Shown here one piece after another: positions 16,298-24,350 of a stretch of 64,000 nt of DNA. The stretch covers positions 62,001 to 126,000 of the forward strand of contig NZ_SHKS01000007.1 of the NCBI RefSeq assembly GCF_004217285.1, written 5' to 3'. The position numbers were made by a program, and so were the translations under genes. Below the pieces are notes generated by a model. That model saw only the letters and a list, made by a program, of their open reading frames with translations. It did not search any database and was not told the DNA's origin. How positions within the stretch are numbered: position 1 is the stretch's first letter; every line of letters begins with the position of its first letter. This stretch comes from Streptomyces sp. BK239. GTDB taxonomy: Bacteria > Actinomycetota > Actinomycetes > Streptomycetales > Streptomycetaceae.

Positions 16298-17415
16298 TGC
16301 CCCACGCCTCCGAACCCGACGAAGACGACCTCGACGCCATCCCACCGCCCCAGCCCGTGTTCCACGTCGAGCAGGCCATCCTGGGGGCCCTCCTCCTCGA
16401 CCCGCACCGCCTGGATGACGTGAGCGGCATCGCCGCCGACTCGTTCTCCACCGTCGCGCACGCCGCCCTGTACGCCGCGATCACCACGCTGCCGCGGCCC
16501 GACCCCGCCGAGCATGCGAAGAACACCAAGTGGCTCGACCGCGTGCTCGCCACCAGCCGGGAGCAGGCACGCGGGCTGACCGCCTCCTACCTGCACACCC
16601 TGGTCCAGGTATGCCCCTGGCCCAGCCACGCCCCCGCCTATGCCCGGATGGTCGAGGCGGAGCACGCCCGCCGTCGGCTGCTGACGGCCGCCGAACGCCT
16701 CATCCACACCGTCCACGACGTCTCCCTCCCGCACCCCGTCCAGACAATGCTCGCCGAGGCCGAGGCGCTCGCCGCGGTCGTGGACGACATCGCCAACCGC
16801 TTCCCGCCACGCGCAGGCGTGCTACCCCGCACCACGGCACCACCTCCGCCCGCCGAGCCCGACTCCGTAGGGGCCGTCGAGGAAGAGCAGATTCTCCTCG
16901 CCACCGCCACGGCCTACCCCTCAGACATCGAAGCCGTACGGTGGCTGCTCCCCGACGACCTCACCCTGCCCCTGCACGCTGGCCTATGGCAGTGCCTGAC
17001 CACCCTGGCCCGCCGCCACGAGCCCGTCGACCCCGTCACGGTCCTGTGGGAAGCCCAGCAGCGCGGCCTGCTGGACGACGGCAGTGAACCGGGCGAGGTC
17101 CTCCGCATGCTGGCCGTGCCGGCCGGTTCCGTCGAGCACTGGGGCGAGCGCGTCCTACAGCGCTCCCTCCTGGCCACAACCGAGCACGCCGGCCGACGCA
17201 TCGAGGCGTATGCCGCCGATCCAGCGAACACCCCTTTCCAGCTCGTCGTCGGCGCCCGCCGCGCCCTCGCCGACATCTCCGCCGTCCGCGCCCGCTGGCA
17301 GCACGCCACCGGAGCCACCCCGCCACAACGGCGACGGCCCGCGCCCACCACCCGCGCTGGCCCGCCGACCACCACGGCCGCGCACGCCGCCCGCCCCACA
17401 CGAGCAACCCGATAG
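16297..17415 (+). CDS. Protein with two DnaB N-terminal-like domains and no ATPase
   Basis: ATG 16297 shares one base with the previous stop (TGATG). The 372-residue product contains two copies of a DnaB N-domain-like fold. The first is at about 21-95 (HVEQAILGALLLDPHRLDDV, then DSFSTVAHAALYAAI), the second at about 195-275 (EEQILLATATAYPSDIEAVR, then PLHAGLWQCLTTL and LLDDGSEPGEVLRML). In DnaB this domain contacts primase and the helicase loader. The RecA-like helicase domain with Walker motifs is absent. The end is a Pro/Arg/Thr-rich tail. It may be a replication accessory of the element or may titrate or recruit host replisome parts; this is inference. Confidence 0.8.
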   Translation: MPHASEPDEDDLDAIPPPQPVFHVEQAILGALLLDPHRLDDVSGIAADSFSTVAHAALYAAITTLPRPDPAEHAKNTKWLDRVLATSREQARGLTASYLHTLVQVCPWPSHAPAYARMVEAEHARRRLLTAAERLIHTVHDVSLPHPVQTMLAEAEALAAVVDDIANRFPPRAGVLPRTTAPPPPAEPDSVGAVEEEQILLATATAYPSDIEAVRWLLPDDLTLPLHAGLWQCLTTLARRHEPVDPVTVLWEAQQRGLLDDGSEPGEVLRMLAVPAGSVEHWGERVLQRSLLATTEHAGRRIEAYAADPANTPFQLVVGARRALADISAVRARWQHATGATPPQRRRPAPTTRAGPPTTTAAHAARPTRATR

Positions 17416-17478
17416 CCCCCGCGTACGGCGGTGGCCGGACCCGAAGGCCCGGCCACCGGCAGAACAGACGAGACCCAC

Positions 17479-18846
17479 GTGACTGCCACCATCGACGCCC
17501 ACGTCCGCCTCGACACCCACCCCACTCACCCAAGCGCCGTGCAGGCCGTCCTGACCGGCACGCAAGCCCGCGTCGCCCTCACGGCTCTGGAGGCTGCCGA
17601 CTGGCGCGTCGCCGCCACCAACGTCCTGGTCCTTGCCCGCATCGATCATGAGGAGCCCTATTGGGCTGACGACGCGGCCAAGCACCTGATCGTCGAAGGC
17701 ATCACTGTCGAGATCACCCCGCGGCTCCAGGAGGCCAGCAATGAGGAATGGACCTGGGCGAACTATCCGATGCCGTGGTGCACCCGCAGCGAAGTCCGCG
17801 AGGTCTCCAACCAGGCGCAGAAGATCCACGACGACATCCGCAACGGCCAGCTCCTTATCCACGCCCACGCTCACGACGGCCACACCACCGTCGCGGTCGG
17901 CACCTACCTCCACCGGGGCGGCAAATCCGTCTACCTGCACGGTGAGGACCACCTGCGTCAGGTCGCAGACACCTTCGACTCACCCGCAGAGGCACTGACG
18001 GCCTTCGAAAGTGTCCACGCAGCCGCGCTGCGCCCCGGCCCGGCGCCCCTGACCGACACCGAACGCGCCGCCATCGAAGCGCGCTCCGTCTTCGACGTCA
18101 CCACGGCCAAGTCCGAGCCTTCCCGCCCGGAGCCGGAGATCGTCCCCGTCTACCTGGCCGATGCCGGCGACCACGACGCGCTCCTCGAGACCTTCCTCGA
18201 CGCGCACGACGAGTTCGAGAAGTGGCGGACCTGGTCGGACGACACGACCCACGCCATCCACGAGTCGCAGACCCTGCGCATCGAACGCGTCCACGAAACC
18301 CCCGCCCACGAGACTGCCTGGACCGTGGCCGCCTACGAGACTCCTGTCTCCGACCGCATGTGGGTCCTCACCGCGACCGGCGCCACCCCCGCCCCGGTGC
18401 TGCAGGATCTACTCACCCACCTCGCCGACGGCGACGGCTGGGACACGGCCATCGGCGCCCCGATCGACGAAAAGATGGTCACCTCGGCCACCCAGCCGCT
18501 CTCCGACGCCGGATGGAAGCACACCGTGGACGGGCGATGGATCCGCTGGACGTCCCCCCACGGGGCCGCGGGCGTCCACTTCGACGCCTTCGCCGCGCAG
18601 CACCCGAATCAAAACCTGGCCACCTGGACCATCTGGGCCGGTCCCGGTCCGGACCAGCCCACCTGGGCTATCACCGCGTCCCCGCACACCCCGAGTTCGC
18701 TGCTGGCGGGCCTTTCCGAGTCCCTCGCCCAGGAGACCGGCACGCGCCAGGTCCAGCTGGGCCGCGAGCACAGGGCCGACCTCGCCGCCAGTGCGCCGGC
18801 GGTTCCGGCGGTCACGGCAGGCCGCCCCGTCAGCCGTTCACGCTGA
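17479..18846 (+). CDS. Large DUF317 domain protein
   Basis: GTG 17479 is chosen because the protein then begins TATIDAHVRLDTHPTHP; the frame is open to 17431 but without a binding site. The 455-residue product has an N-terminal part (AVQAVLTGTQARVALTALEA, then DDAAKHLIVEGITVEITPR), a central acidic part, and C-terminal DUF317-like units (MVTSATQPLSDAGWKHTVDG, WAITASPHTPSSLLAGLSES). It is the last gene of the element operon, followed at 30 bases by a 15-bp perfect hairpin. Function unknown; the paralogs at 6061 and 7240 are shorter. Confidence 0.8.
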   Translation: MTATIDAHVRLDTHPTHPSAVQAVLTGTQARVALTALEAADWRVAATNVLVLARIDHEEPYWADDAAKHLIVEGITVEITPRLQEASNEEWTWANYPMPWCTRSEVREVSNQAQKIHDDIRNGQLLIHAHAHDGHTTVAVGTYLHRGGKSVYLHGEDHLRQVADTFDSPAEALTAFESVHAAALRPGPAPLTDTERAAIEARSVFDVTTAKSEPSRPEPEIVPVYLADAGDHDALLETFLDAHDEFEKWRTWSDDTTHAIHESQTLRIERVHETPAHETAWTVAAYETPVSDRMWVLTATGATPAPVLQDLLTHLADGDGWDTAIGAPIDEKMVTSATQPLSDAGWKHTVDGRWIRWTSPHGAAGVHFDAFAAQHPNQNLATWTIWAGPGPDQPTWAITASPHTPSSLLAGLSESLAQETGTRQVQLGREHRADLAASAPAVPAVTAGRPVSRSR

Positions 18847-18875
18847 TCATCAGCCCGCACGAGCGCGGCAACATT

Positions 18876-18914
18876 GCGCGGGATCGCCGGTTGGCCAAGC
18901 CGGCGATCCCGCGC
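18876..18914 (+). terminator. Terminator-like hairpin (conserved element, copy 2)
   Basis: A perfect 15-bp stem, GCGCGGGATCGCCGG with CCGGCGATCCCGCGC, around loop TTGGCCAAG. It starts 30 bases after the last operon gene and just before the convergent gene that ends at 18942. The core GCCGGTTGGCCAAGCCGGC differs from the copy at 1562 in two bases. Location and strength suit a two-way terminator. Confidence 0.75.
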
Positions 18915-18941
18915 ACCATAGAGACGGGCGGCGGCATCCGA

Positions 18942-19856
18942 TCACGCAGCCGCGTAGCTCGCCCGGAACAGATCCTGCGCCCGCTCCACGTCCCTCGGCG
19001 TACGGAGCTGGACCTCCAGGTCACCCGTCCCGTGGTGACCGAGACCGGACACGTCCCGGGTGAAGCCCGGAACGAGGTCGACGTCCTTCGGGTCGACCTT
19101 CAGGTAGACCAGCAGCTTGCTCCGCTGCGGCGGGCACAGGCAGGCGAAGTTCCGCAGCCGCTGATACGCCCAGTAGGTCTTGCGCTCCACGCGGCTCACG
19201 CCGTCCCCGAGCCCGAGCAGGACCTCGTCGACCGCACCCGCCAGTTCCACCATCGCCGCGCTCTGAACGTCGGCCGCCGCATGGGCAACGGATCGGCCCC
19301 GTCCCCGGCGGGCCACCTGTATGCCGCCGCTCACGGAGGCCACGGTCTCAAGGCCGAGCAGGTCACTGCCGAAAAGTCGGTAGCGGACCAGGTCGATCGA
19401 GCGTCGGTGCTCGCGCACGGCGTGCGCGTCGTAGCGGGTGAAGTCGCCGGCGATACAGATCAGGCGTGGGCCGCTCCACAGGACCTGGGACGCGGCCGTC
19501 ACCCCGAGCCGGTCGCGGACCAGGTGCTCGAACTCGGCCCGGTGGTCCATCAGCCACGCCAGGTAGAACAGACCCTGGTTGATGACGCCGGCGTCGACAC
19601 CACGCTTGTACTCCACGATGACCGGCGATCCGTTCTCGTCCAGCCCGAGCGAGTCGATCCGGCCACCGTGCACCGGTCCGGTGCTGTACTCGCTCGCCAG
19701 AAACCGGACGCCCAGCAGCGTCTCCATGTGCGCCTCTACCCGACCCTGCACATCGGCCTCGACCTCAGCAAGACGCGGCACGACCTCGGCCACGCAGCCC
19801 TTCGTTGTCTCGGTACGGAATAGTTTCAAGCCGCCCCCCGTTATCGCATCAGGCAT
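18942..19856 (-). CDS. NucS-like / DUF5655 family nuclease-like protein
   Basis: Start ATG 19856 gives 304 residues; a TTG at 19829 gives the family-typical start (LKLFRTETT) behind a G-rich stretch and may be the true one. The core reads FLASEYSTGPVHGGRIDSLG, NGSPVIVEYKRG and INQGLFYLAWLMDHRAEFE, which is the endonuclease-like half of the NucS/DUF5655 family: D in GRIDSLG and the E.K of IVEYKR form a PD-(D/E)XK site. The C-terminal part (LLVYLKVDPKDVDLVPGFT, near the end) matches DUF5655. The biological role of this family is unsettled; nuclease activity in repair or defence is likely. It is transcribed against the operon. Confidence 0.8.
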   Translation of the reverse strand: MPDAITGGGLKLFRTETTKGCVAEVVPRLAEVEADVQGRVEAHMETLLGVRFLASEYSTGPVHGGRIDSLGLDENGSPVIVEYKRGVDAGVINQGLFYLAWLMDHRAEFEHLVRDRLGVTAASQVLWSGPRLICIAGDFTRYDAHAVREHRRSIDLVRYRLFGSDLLGLETVASVSGGIQVARRGRGRSVAHAAADVQSAAMVELAGAVDEVLLGLGDGVSRVERKTYWAYQRLRNFACLCPPQRSKLLVYLKVDPKDVDLVPGFTRDVSGLGHHGTGDLEVQLRTPRDVERAQDLFRASYAAA

Positions 19857-20405
19857 CAACAACGTCGGGCAGGCAGAGATTTGTTTCCGCAACAGGCGTA
19901 AATCATGTGGAGAACGTGTGCTGAAGGTTCGATCGGCTGGGTTAGCTACCCACGGCACGCACGCCCGTGTTGCCTGCGTAGTAGGTCGGCGTCCGGGACG
20001 AATCCAGCTCGGTACAGCTCTCGGGTGGGACCACGAGGGACATCGAGTTCGACTGGACCGTCGTCCCCTCTGTGTGCTGCGCTGGTCCGATCGGACGGGC
20101 GTCTCCGGCCTCAACACCGACGTGGACACATACTCGACTACATGCCGCCACACCCAGGTCGCATTCCAAGTCTTGGTCACGATGGCAACCTCGCCCACAG
20201 TAGGCACACTGCAGTTCCGACGGGTTCAGCGCATCTCGGACACGACCGCGACCATCATGCGGGCCAGCTCCTTCCTCCAGCTCAACCGCACCGCCTGAGC
20301 GTCGTGTTGGCCCACAATCCCAGGAGGTCCCTGGCTGGCTCGCCCCGGGGCTGTGTTCACCAATTCGATCGCCCCTGTAGTACAAGCGGCGATATCGTCG
20401 TCGCC
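19857..20405. other. Gap between divergent genes, no gene supported
   Basis: This 549-base stretch separates the leftward nuclease-like gene from the rightward HNH-like gene and should carry both promoters. Open frames on both strands are rich in Arg, Cys and Ser without family signal. No hairpin or repeat stands out. Confidence 0.4.
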
Positions 20406-21176
20406 ATGGCTCGCACCTGTGTCTTCTGTGGCGCCACTCCACTTACGAAGGAGCACACACTTCCCAAGTGGCTCAAGTCCGCGTTGGCGTCCGACGGCTC
20501 TAGTGCTCTCCACGTGAGAGAGACGGAGACAACCCGGATTCAACACTTCGCATCGGCCTATGACGCCACAGTTAAGATCGTTTGCGCGTCCTGCAACAAC
20601 GGGTGGATGAACGGTCTCGAACATGAGGTTCGCCCGTTTCTGCCCAACTTGATCAACGGACGAACGGTCGACCTGACCACAGAGGACCAGAAGGCACTGG
20701 CCTCTTGGTCTCTCAAGACCATGTTCATGTTCGCGGGCCAGAACAGGCATCCCAGGTTGGAGTCGCTGCCACTGAAGGACTGTGCCGCCTTATATCACGA
20801 TCGTGAGCCCAGTCGCTTCATGATCGCCAGAATTGGCGCCATGGAGCCCTGGGGAGACGACGAGGGTACGGCCATGGTCGAATTCGTGTGCCCTCAGTAC
20901 AGCTGGCCATCCCCCACCACCGACCCGACATATCTATCGACGCTGAGGATCGGCTGGTTGTTGGTTCAGCTAGTCCGGGCTGGATCCCTCAACGAAGATC
21001 AAATTCTCGCGCCTTTCGATACTCATCCCATGTTCCATCCATTGTGGCCTGTCGGCGACACGGTGACGTGGCCGCCGCCGAGGCACATACCAGCAGCCCA
21101 TATGGCGGCCATCGCCTGCCCACCCACTCTGCCTCTTCAGGTGGCACTCCCTCCACAACTTACGGTTCGCGCATAA
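20406..21176 (+). CDS. HNH-like zinc protein with a TTA codon
   Basis: ATG 20406 begins ARTCVFCGATPLTKEHTLPK, followed by IVCASCNNGWMNGLE. The C..C / EH / C..CN..W arrangement matches HNH-type zinc-binding cores found in many uncharacterised actinobacterial proteins. The remaining roughly 180 residues (LVQLVRAGSLNEDQILAPF, then GDTVTWPPPRHIP) have no assigned domain. At 256 residues it is longer than a bare HNH nuclease. Codons are less GC-rich than in neighbouring genes, and a TTA at 20790-20792 makes translation dependent on the bldA leucine tRNA. It lies 39 bases upstream of a HEPN protein, which suggests a joint unit. Confidence 0.65.
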   Translation: MARTCVFCGATPLTKEHTLPKWLKSALASDGSSALHVRETETTRIQHFASAYDATVKIVCASCNNGWMNGLEHEVRPFLPNLINGRTVDLTTEDQKALASWSLKTMFMFAGQNRHPRLESLPLKDCAALYHDREPSRFMIARIGAMEPWGDDEGTAMVEFVCPQYSWPSPTTDPTYLSTLRIGWLLVQLVRAGSLNEDQILAPFDTHPMFHPLWPVGDTVTWPPPRHIPAAHMAAIACPPTLPLQVALPPQLTVRA

Positions 21177-21215
21177 CCCATCGCCTTCCAACTCAGGGGC
21201 GGTTACCGTCCGTCC

Positions 21216-22157
21216 ATGGACGATTCGCTCTCGTTCGAGAGCTTCTTCGAAGGTGCGAGTAGGGCCGCCCAGAAGGCCATGGAGGATCATGGGCGCGGCG
21301 AGTACGACGAGTTTGCCCTGCACGCCGGTGTCGCCGTCGAGCGGCTCGCCAAGGCCGTCCTTGTCATGAGAAACCCGCTCTATCTGGTCGAGATGCGTAA
21401 CGGCAATTCGGACCTGCTGCTGTACTTCGGGGGCGACCTGGATTTGGACACGGCAAAGGTCCGCACCGTCGGCGCGAAGGAAGCCATCCAGCGCCTTCGG
21501 CGCATGAGCGTCCTCCCTTCCGACTCACAGCTCGACCTGTTGATCGAGCTGCGTAACGGCACTGCCCACACGACCGTCGGCGATGAGGCCAAGACACTCC
21601 TCCCCACGCTCGCCGAGACTGTCGCGATCTTGCTGACGGCCATCGGCACGAGCTTCCGTGTGTTCTGGGGCCGGTGGTCAAGAGCAGTGATCGTGGCCGT
21701 CGACAAGCAACTCGATGAGATCCGCCGGGATGTACAAATCCGGATCGACCAGGCCAGGCACCTATTCGAGGACAAGTTCAGGGGATTGTCCGAGGATGTA
21801 AGGGCGCTAGTACTGGTAGCGTCTGAACCACACGTACCAAGGTTCGATCCAGGTCTCAATGCAAGATGGCTGGACGAGGTGCCCGCAGGTGGCCATTACT
21901 TCCATTTGGCCACAGTCGACTGCCCTGCATGCGGGGGTCCCGCCACGGTCAGAATTCTGCCGTCCGGGGACACCGTCCCAAGGAGCATGGACATCCTGTA
22001 CTGCGATCTGTGCAACCTGTACCTGACAGGACAGGACGAAGTGAAGGCGTCCGGCGCAAGCAGCCCATTTCAGAGCAGCAGACCTCCTCGGCTAGTAACA
22101 ATCACCGGCATTGGGCCCATACCTGTCCGGGATCCCGAGTCGGCGACCGGGAACTGA
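21216..22157 (+). CDS. HEPN-domain protein with C-terminal zinc ribbon
   Basis: ATG 21216 opens a 313-residue protein. The first 140 residues are helical (EYDEFALHAGVAVERLAKAV) and contain ELRNGTAH, an Rx4H motif (R113, H118) typical of HEPN ribonuclease domains. A long helix follows (VIVAVDKQLDEIRRDVQIRI), then a zinc-ribbon-like pair of CPACGG (about 244) and CDLC (about 269). HEPN proteins are frequent in toxin-antitoxin, abortive-infection and CRISPR-associated systems and cut RNA. The neighbour upstream is HNH-like. Together with the NucS-like gene it may form a defence cluster, but no such system is known to me with this gene set. Confidence 0.6.
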   Translation: MDDSLSFESFFEGASRAAQKAMEDHGRGEYDEFALHAGVAVERLAKAVLVMRNPLYLVEMRNGNSDLLLYFGGDLDLDTAKVRTVGAKEAIQRLRRMSVLPSDSQLDLLIELRNGTAHTTVGDEAKTLLPTLAETVAILLTAIGTSFRVFWGRWSRAVIVAVDKQLDEIRRDVQIRIDQARHLFEDKFRGLSEDVRALVLVASEPHVPRFDPGLNARWLDEVPAGGHYFHLATVDCPACGGPATVRILPSGDTVPRSMDILYCDLCNLYLTGQDEVKASGASSPFQSSRPPRLVTITGIGPIPVRDPESATGN

Positions 22158-22164
22158 TCCAGCC

Positions 22165-22859
22165 CCGAAGCCCCAGCATCGGATCTGCGGAAGATCCTCC
22201 AGGACTTCAGGCGGGCGACGCCGCGTTCGACGGGTGCCCGTGTCGCGGCAGGGCACGGTTGCGGGTCTTCTCGGTGGGGGTGAGTTCCTGCAGGGGCCTG
22301 CGTTTGATGCCCGTGGTCAGCCAGGGGCCGCCGCCCTGGTAGGCGAGATCGGACACGATGGGAACGCCCTGGCGCTCGCAGATTCGGATGATCCGGTGGG
22401 TGCGGGCAGCGGTCAGGTCGTGGGTGCGGCCCGGCAGGGCGGGCGAGAGCCACAGCAGCCGGCCGCCGGGATCGGTGACAACCTGCACGTTCACGCCGTG
22501 AGCGCCGGTGTTTGTGGGAATAGTCGGCCCGGCCGTCGCCGACCCGGTCGCACTCGGCGAGAGTCCCGTCGAGGAGGACGAAGTCAGGATCATGCTCGCC
22601 AGCGTCTTCAGCAGGCCCGGTGCGCGTTCGGCGAGCAGGTCGACGACCTCGCTGGTGTAGGCGTGGGCGGTGGACTCGCCGATCCCGAACCCGGCGGCGA
22701 TCCTCGCCAGAGTGGTGTGTTCGCGCAGGTACACCAGTGCCACCGCGCGCTGGGACGGGTGGAGCTTGCAGCGCCGGTCGCCCTCACGGGTGACAATCAG
22801 CATGGTGACCACTCGACGAGCGCATGCGGTAGGTCGAGTGCGGCAGGATGGATGACCAA
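22165..22859 (-). pseudogene. Degraded IS transposase (DDE superfamily), multiply frameshifted
   Basis: Pieces of one transposase are in order on the minus strand: VIHPAALDLPHALVEW (start near 22859), then MLIVTREGDRRCKLHPSQRA and ESTAHAYTSEVVDLLAERAP. Next come VNVQVVTDPGGRLLWLSPA with LPGRTHDLTAA, then LAYQGGGPWLTTGIKRRP and finally RAPVERGVARLKSWRIFRRS. They sit in different frames, with breaks near 22811 (a G seems missing after GAGTGG), near 22600 and near 22250. The sequence after RIFRRS is absent, so the 3' end is truncated too. It lies directly behind the HEPN gene. A 10-bp inverted repeat, GAGGCCCCCG (22861-22870) and CGGGGGCCTC (22911-22920), flanks its 5' side. Confidence 0.75.
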
Positions 22860-22984
22860 CGAGGCCCCCGAGCAATGTGATTGAGACGTCAGACATCTCG
22901 ATCAACAGCCCGGGGGCCTCGCTCGTTGCGGCTCGCAGACCATCACCCGATCGGTGGCCACCTCGAAGAAGCTCACTCATCTAA

Positions 22985-22999
22985 AGGTTGTCCCGTAAC
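22985..22999 (+). repeat. Left terminal inverted repeat of the IS
   Basis: AGGTTGTCCCGTAAC, 15 bases, complement of 24170-24184 without mismatch. Confidence 0.85.
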
Positions 23000-23067
23000 G
23001 AGGCCCGAGGTCTCAGGCATACTGGCGCTCGTTGTAGCTGGGGACCGGACCTAGGACGGGAGCCTGA

Positions 23068-23382
23068 GTGCCTGAGCTGCGGTGTGAAGCGGTTCGTTGG
23101 GTGGATGACGAGCCGCTTCCCGGCATCGTCGAGGTTCAGTTCGTTGACGCTGCGGGCCAACGTTGGTCTTTGATCGACAAGAGCTCGGTCTTCGCGCAGA
23201 CCGCTGAGCTGGCTCCCGACTCGGTCTACCCGGTGAAGGTCACGGTGGCGTGCGAGGTCGAGGGCGATATCGAGGCGACGGCCGGCGACGGAGTCGTGAC
23301 TATTTCCACGTCACCGGACGGGGTCACGACGCCGGATGGACGGGACACCTTCGCTGTGAACCAGAGCCAGCTCATCCCGTGA
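23068..23382 (+). CDS. Hypothetical passenger protein inside the IS (104 aa)
   Basis: GTG 23068 lies behind GGGAG. The product is acidic and beta-rich (ELRCEAVRWVDDEPLPGIVE, VQFVDAAGQRW, VKVTVACEVEGDIE), ending FAVNQSQLIP. It ends 11 bases inside the convergent transposase gene, and both lie between the two terminal repeats. It looks like an ordinary small soluble protein, not a transposition protein. It may be a captured passenger gene, or part of the original IS of this subgroup. Confidence 0.65.
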   Translation: MPELRCEAVRWVDDEPLPGIVEVQFVDAAGQRWSLIDKSSVFAQTAELAPDSVYPVKVTVACEVEGDIEATAGDGVVTISTSPDGVTTPDGRDTFAVNQSQLIP

Positions 23383-24145
23383 GAGCGAGATTGTGAAGTC
23401 GGGCGATGCCGAGCATGGCCTGGTGAACGCCGGTGCCCTTGAGTCGGCAGTCGCGCAGGATCTTCCAATTCTTCAGCCGGGACAGGGCGTGTTCGACCCG
23501 GGCGCGTGCCCGGCGGTGGACGGCGTTCTCCGCCTCCTGCTGCGGGCTGAGATGCGTCTGGCCACGTTGTTTGCGGTGCGGGATGAGCAGGCCGGTGCCC
23601 TGGTAGCCGCCGTCGGCGATGACCGGGGCGCCGCGGCAGGCCCGGTCGACACCGGACTCCGTAAAGGCCCGGCAGTCGTTGCGGCTGCCAGGCAGCGGGA
23701 TCCCGATCGCCACGACCAGGCGGCTGTTGGCGTCGATGACAACCTGCAGGTTGGTCGAGTACCGGTAGTTTTTGCTGGAAGCGGCGATGCTGCGGTCGCG
23801 GGTGGGCACCAGGGTGCCGTCGACGATATAGACGGTGTCCTTACGCGGTCGACGGGCCGGCGAGATGGCCAGCAGAGGTGCGAGGTGATCGAGAATGCGG
23901 TCCGCCGCGGACTTCGAGACTCCGAACAGCGGCGCTACCTGCCGCAATGTGAGGTTCGTGCGCCAGTACGTGGCCACCAGCAGCACCCGGTCCTCCAGCG
24001 GCAGTCGCCAGGGACGGCCGCGCTGAACATCACCGCCACGGCGCCGTACCAACGCCACCAGCCTGGCGAACTGCACCTCGGACAGCCCGGAGAACGGCTC
24101 GATCCACTTCGGATCATCCGCTGAGATCACCCCACCCATGTCCAT
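23372..24145 (-). CDS. IS5-family transposase (DDE), intact
   Basis: ATG 24145 gives 257 residues; the frame is open up to the terminal repeat. A helix-turn-helix region (RQVAPLFGVSKSAADRILDH) precedes the catalytic domain. The DDE residues are seen in VDGTLVPT, in the block IADGGYQGTG and in ARVEHALSRLKNWKILRD. LPGSRNDCRAF is the usual motif between the two Asp blocks. Length and motif spacing fit a complete IS5-type transposase. It cuts and rejoins the element ends. Confidence 0.9.
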   Translation of the reverse strand: MDMGGVISADDPKWIEPFSGLSEVQFARLVALVRRRGGDVQRGRPWRLPLEDRVLLVATYWRTNLTLRQVAPLFGVSKSAADRILDHLAPLLAISPARRPRKDTVYIVDGTLVPTRDRSIAASSKNYRYSTNLQVVIDANSRLVVAIGIPLPGSRNDCRAFTESGVDRACRGAPVIADGGYQGTGLLIPHRKQRGQTHLSPQQEAENAVHRRARARVEHALSRLKNWKILRDCRLKGTGVHQAMLGIARLHNLALTG

Positions 24146-24169
24146 GGCAACGCAGCAACCGCCACACGG

Positions 24170-24184
24170 GTTACGGGACAACCT
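24170..24184 (+). repeat. Right terminal inverted repeat of the IS
   Basis: GTTACGGGACAACCT, 15 bases, complement of 22985-22999 without mismatch. Confidence 0.85.
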
Positions 24185-24350
24185 CTAGCGAGGCGAGAAA
24201 TTGCAGCATCCGGCCTCCATCAAGACAAGGATCCGGACCATACGCGGGTCAACACTCCACCCAAGGCGACTTATCGCACGTCTGCCCTTCTCAAGAAGCC
24301 GTGCGAGTTGTACCACTGCAGACGAAGAACCTGCTGACCTCAGCGTCGAA

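Larger units (their letters stand above)
22985..24184 (-). mobile_element. IS5-type insertion sequence, 1.2 kb, with passenger frame
   Basis: Perfect 15-bp terminal inverted repeats (AGGTTGTCCCGTAAC at the left, its complement at the right) bound a 1200-bp element. It holds an intact DDE transposase on the minus strand and a convergent 104-residue frame on the plus strand. The flanking tetranucleotides are CTAA and CTAG, which agree with the YTAR targets of IS5-type elements. It lies next to the degraded IS and just before int1. Confidence 0.85.
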
